Source of the DNA: Myxococcales bacterium
GTDB lineage: Bacteria > Myxococcota_A > Polyangia > Fen-1088
Direction: 5' to 3'
NCBI GenBank assembly: GCA_003170035.1
Contig: PMZX01000296.1
Span: 2,440 to 8,194 of the forward strand
Length of the DNA: 5,755 nucleotides
Position numbers and translations under genes: made by a program. This document shows positions 4,770 through 5,755 of this stretch, piece by piece. Below the pieces are notes generated by a model. The model saw only the letters and a program-made list of their open reading frames with translations, made no database searches and was not told the DNA's origin. The stretch's first letter is position 1; every line of letters starts with the position of its first letter.

Positions 4770-5755
4770 CTAGCCGCCGTCCAACTTGGCCTGAACCACG
4801 AATTGTGAAATGGGGAGATTGAGCGCCTGGACCCCCAGCGCCACCAGTCGCGCCATCTCATAGGCACCATGTGCCTGAAAGTGCAGAACGTTGGGTTGGC
4901 CTCCTGAAACCAAGACTATCGTCGTCTGCACGGCCGTAATTCCGATCTGCGTGTAGTAAGCGAGTGCCATGGTTTGCAGGTCAATGAGAGGGGTGTTGCT
5001 TGACGCGGCGACGGCCGCGTCGGCCTGGCAATAGGCCACATAGTCATTGTTGAAGACACCATTTTGATAGTCCAGACGGGGTGTGGGCGTGATGATGACC
5101 GGTATGGCGTTCTTGCCGCGGGCGCCGTCAATGTACTGCTGCAAGTAGGTTCTGTACGTGGTCGCGGGATTGGTATAGCGAGTCGTATCGCTCGTGTATC
5201 GATCGTTGATTCCCCATGCGGCAAAGAGGTAATCACCGGGCTTTATTGCGGCCAAGATCGCAGTCAGGTGTCCTTCGTCAATGAACGACTTCGAGCTTCT
5301 GCCGCCAATGGCATCGTCCACGACGACCACATCGCTGGTGAAGAAATTCTGCAGCTCCTGCCCCCATCCCTCCTGGTTGTCGGGGTTGGAAGCGTAGTAC
5401 GAGACAGTTGAATCTGACGCCAGATAGATGGTGGGTTTCCCCGACGACACGGGGTAGGTGCCGGTGGCTGGGGTGACGACCGCACCGCCCGCGGCTGAGC
5501 CGCCTGCGCCGCCCGTCGCGCCCCTTCCGCCCGCGCCTGTTCCGCCGGAGCCACCGGTCGAACTCCTGCCACCCGAGCCGGAGCCGCCTGTGCCGCCGGT
5601 AGCGGTCGAGCCGCCCATGGCGGTCGAGCCGCCCCTGCCGGTTGCACCACCCGTGGCGGTCGAGCCGCCCCTGCCGGTTGCACCACCCGTGGCGGACGAG
5701 CCACCCCTGCCCGTTGCACCACCTGTGGCCGTCGAGCCGCCTGTGGTGGACGAGC
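4770..5755 (-). CDS. Rhamnogalacturonan acetylesterase-like SGNH hydrolase with Gly-rich spacer, N-terminus cut by window edge
   Basis: The frame is open through position 5755, so the true start and any signal peptide lie outside; an in-frame ATG at 5618 falls inside the repeats and is unlikely to be the start. About 327 residues are visible. Using numbering from that ATG, a Gly/Thr/Ser-rich spacer runs to about residue 55, followed by an SGNH/GDSL esterase domain of the rhamnogalacturonan acetylesterase type. Known members remove acetyl groups from pectic polysaccharides outside the cell. Block I is IYLASDSTV (nucleophile Ser70), block II IGGRSSKSF (Gly106 region), block III WGINDR (Asn138), and block V NVLHFQAHGA (His246). 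The usual block V is DxxH; here Asn243 stands in place of the Asp, and block III has Ile where His is common. The enzyme may thus be altered or weak in activity, and the substrate is inferred only from family. The gene converges on the lipoprotein gene, 38 bases apart. Confidence 0.85.
   Translation of the reverse strand, partial: SSTTGGSTATGGATGRGGSSATGGATGRGGSTATGGATGRGGSTAMGGSTATGGTGGSGSGGRSSTGGSGGTGAGGRGATGGAGGSAAGGAVVTPATGTYPVSSGKPTIYLASDSTVSYYASNPDNQEGWGQELQNFFTSDVVVVDDAIGGRSSKSFIDEGHLTAILAAIKPGDYLFAAWGINDRYTSDTTRYTNPATTYRTYLQQYIDGARGKNAIPVIITPTPRLDYQNGVFNNDYVAYCQADAAVAASSNTPLIDLQTMALAYYTQIGITAVQTTIVLVSGGQPNVLHFQAHGAYEMARLVALGVQALNLPISQFVVQAKLDGG
5628..5735 (-). repeat. Three tandem 36-bp repeats encoding a 12-residue Gly/Thr-rich unit
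   Basis: Units lie at 5628-5663, 5664-5699 and 5700-5735. The first two differ at a single base (T5660 against A5696), and the third is slightly more diverged. Each encodes roughly GGSTATGGATGR on the minus strand. Two related 18-bp half units precede them at 5592-5609 and 5610-5627, and the pattern continues into the right edge. The length is always a multiple of three, so copy-number change would lengthen or shorten the spacer without breaking the frame. Confidence 0.9.

Noticed and set aside
4735..4778. GGCGGCT and AGCCGCC inverted repeat flanking the convergent gap as a possible terminator.
   Set aside because: The arms are only seven bases, the loop is about 30 bases, one arm overlaps the hydrolase stop codon, and no T-tract follows.
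5592..5755. Regular repeats that could suggest a CRISPR array.
   Set aside because: The units are directly adjacent with no unique spacers, and they translate in frame as a Gly/Thr-rich linker.

Overview
The window is GC-rich and bacterial. Three traits suggest a myxobacterium-like member of Myxococcota, perhaps Polyangia: a lipoprotein with a long Pro/Asp linker, an esterase behind a long Gly/Thr/Ser-rich spacer encoded by tandem 36-bp repeats, and several genes without a visible Shine-Dalgarno site. This is inferred from style only; no phylogenetic marker is present.

Layout, left to right. Positions 1-659 (minus strand) hold the N-terminal two thirds of a metal-dependent amidohydrolase that runs off the left edge. 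Positions 660-966 carry no convincing gene but contain a strong two-stage stem-loop (881-932). Positions 967-1560 hold a complete type II toxin-antitoxin operon, hicA-hicB, with an extended -10 promoter overlapped by a perfect palindrome and a toxin start codon that appears nearly leaderless. Positions 1726-2163 encode a small exported protein built almost entirely of Gly-initiated heptads. It converges, across a hairpin-bearing gap, on a complete NCS2/AzgA-type purine permease (3652-2222, minus strand). Divergent from the permease is a predicted lipoprotein (3790-4731) with an LPD-repeat stalk and an unrecognised Cys-containing C-terminal domain. It converges on a rhamnogalacturonan acetylesterase-like SGNH hydrolase (4770 to beyond the right edge, minus strand).

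How the genes work together. Only hicA and hicB clearly form an operon. The permease imports nucleobases, the hydrolase probably acts on extracellular polysaccharide, and the amidohydrolase may be a deaminase, but spacing and orientation give no evidence that they cooperate. The lipoprotein and the hydrolase are both built as a low-complexity spacer followed by a globular domain, typical of surface-exposed proteins.

The most unusual items are the 7-residue-periodic exported protein with a single 5-residue phase break, the Asn at the usual catalytic Asp position of the SGNH hydrolase, the operator and near-leaderless start of hicAB, and the unexplained stem-loop upstream of it. I found no clear evidence of an entirely new multi-gene system.
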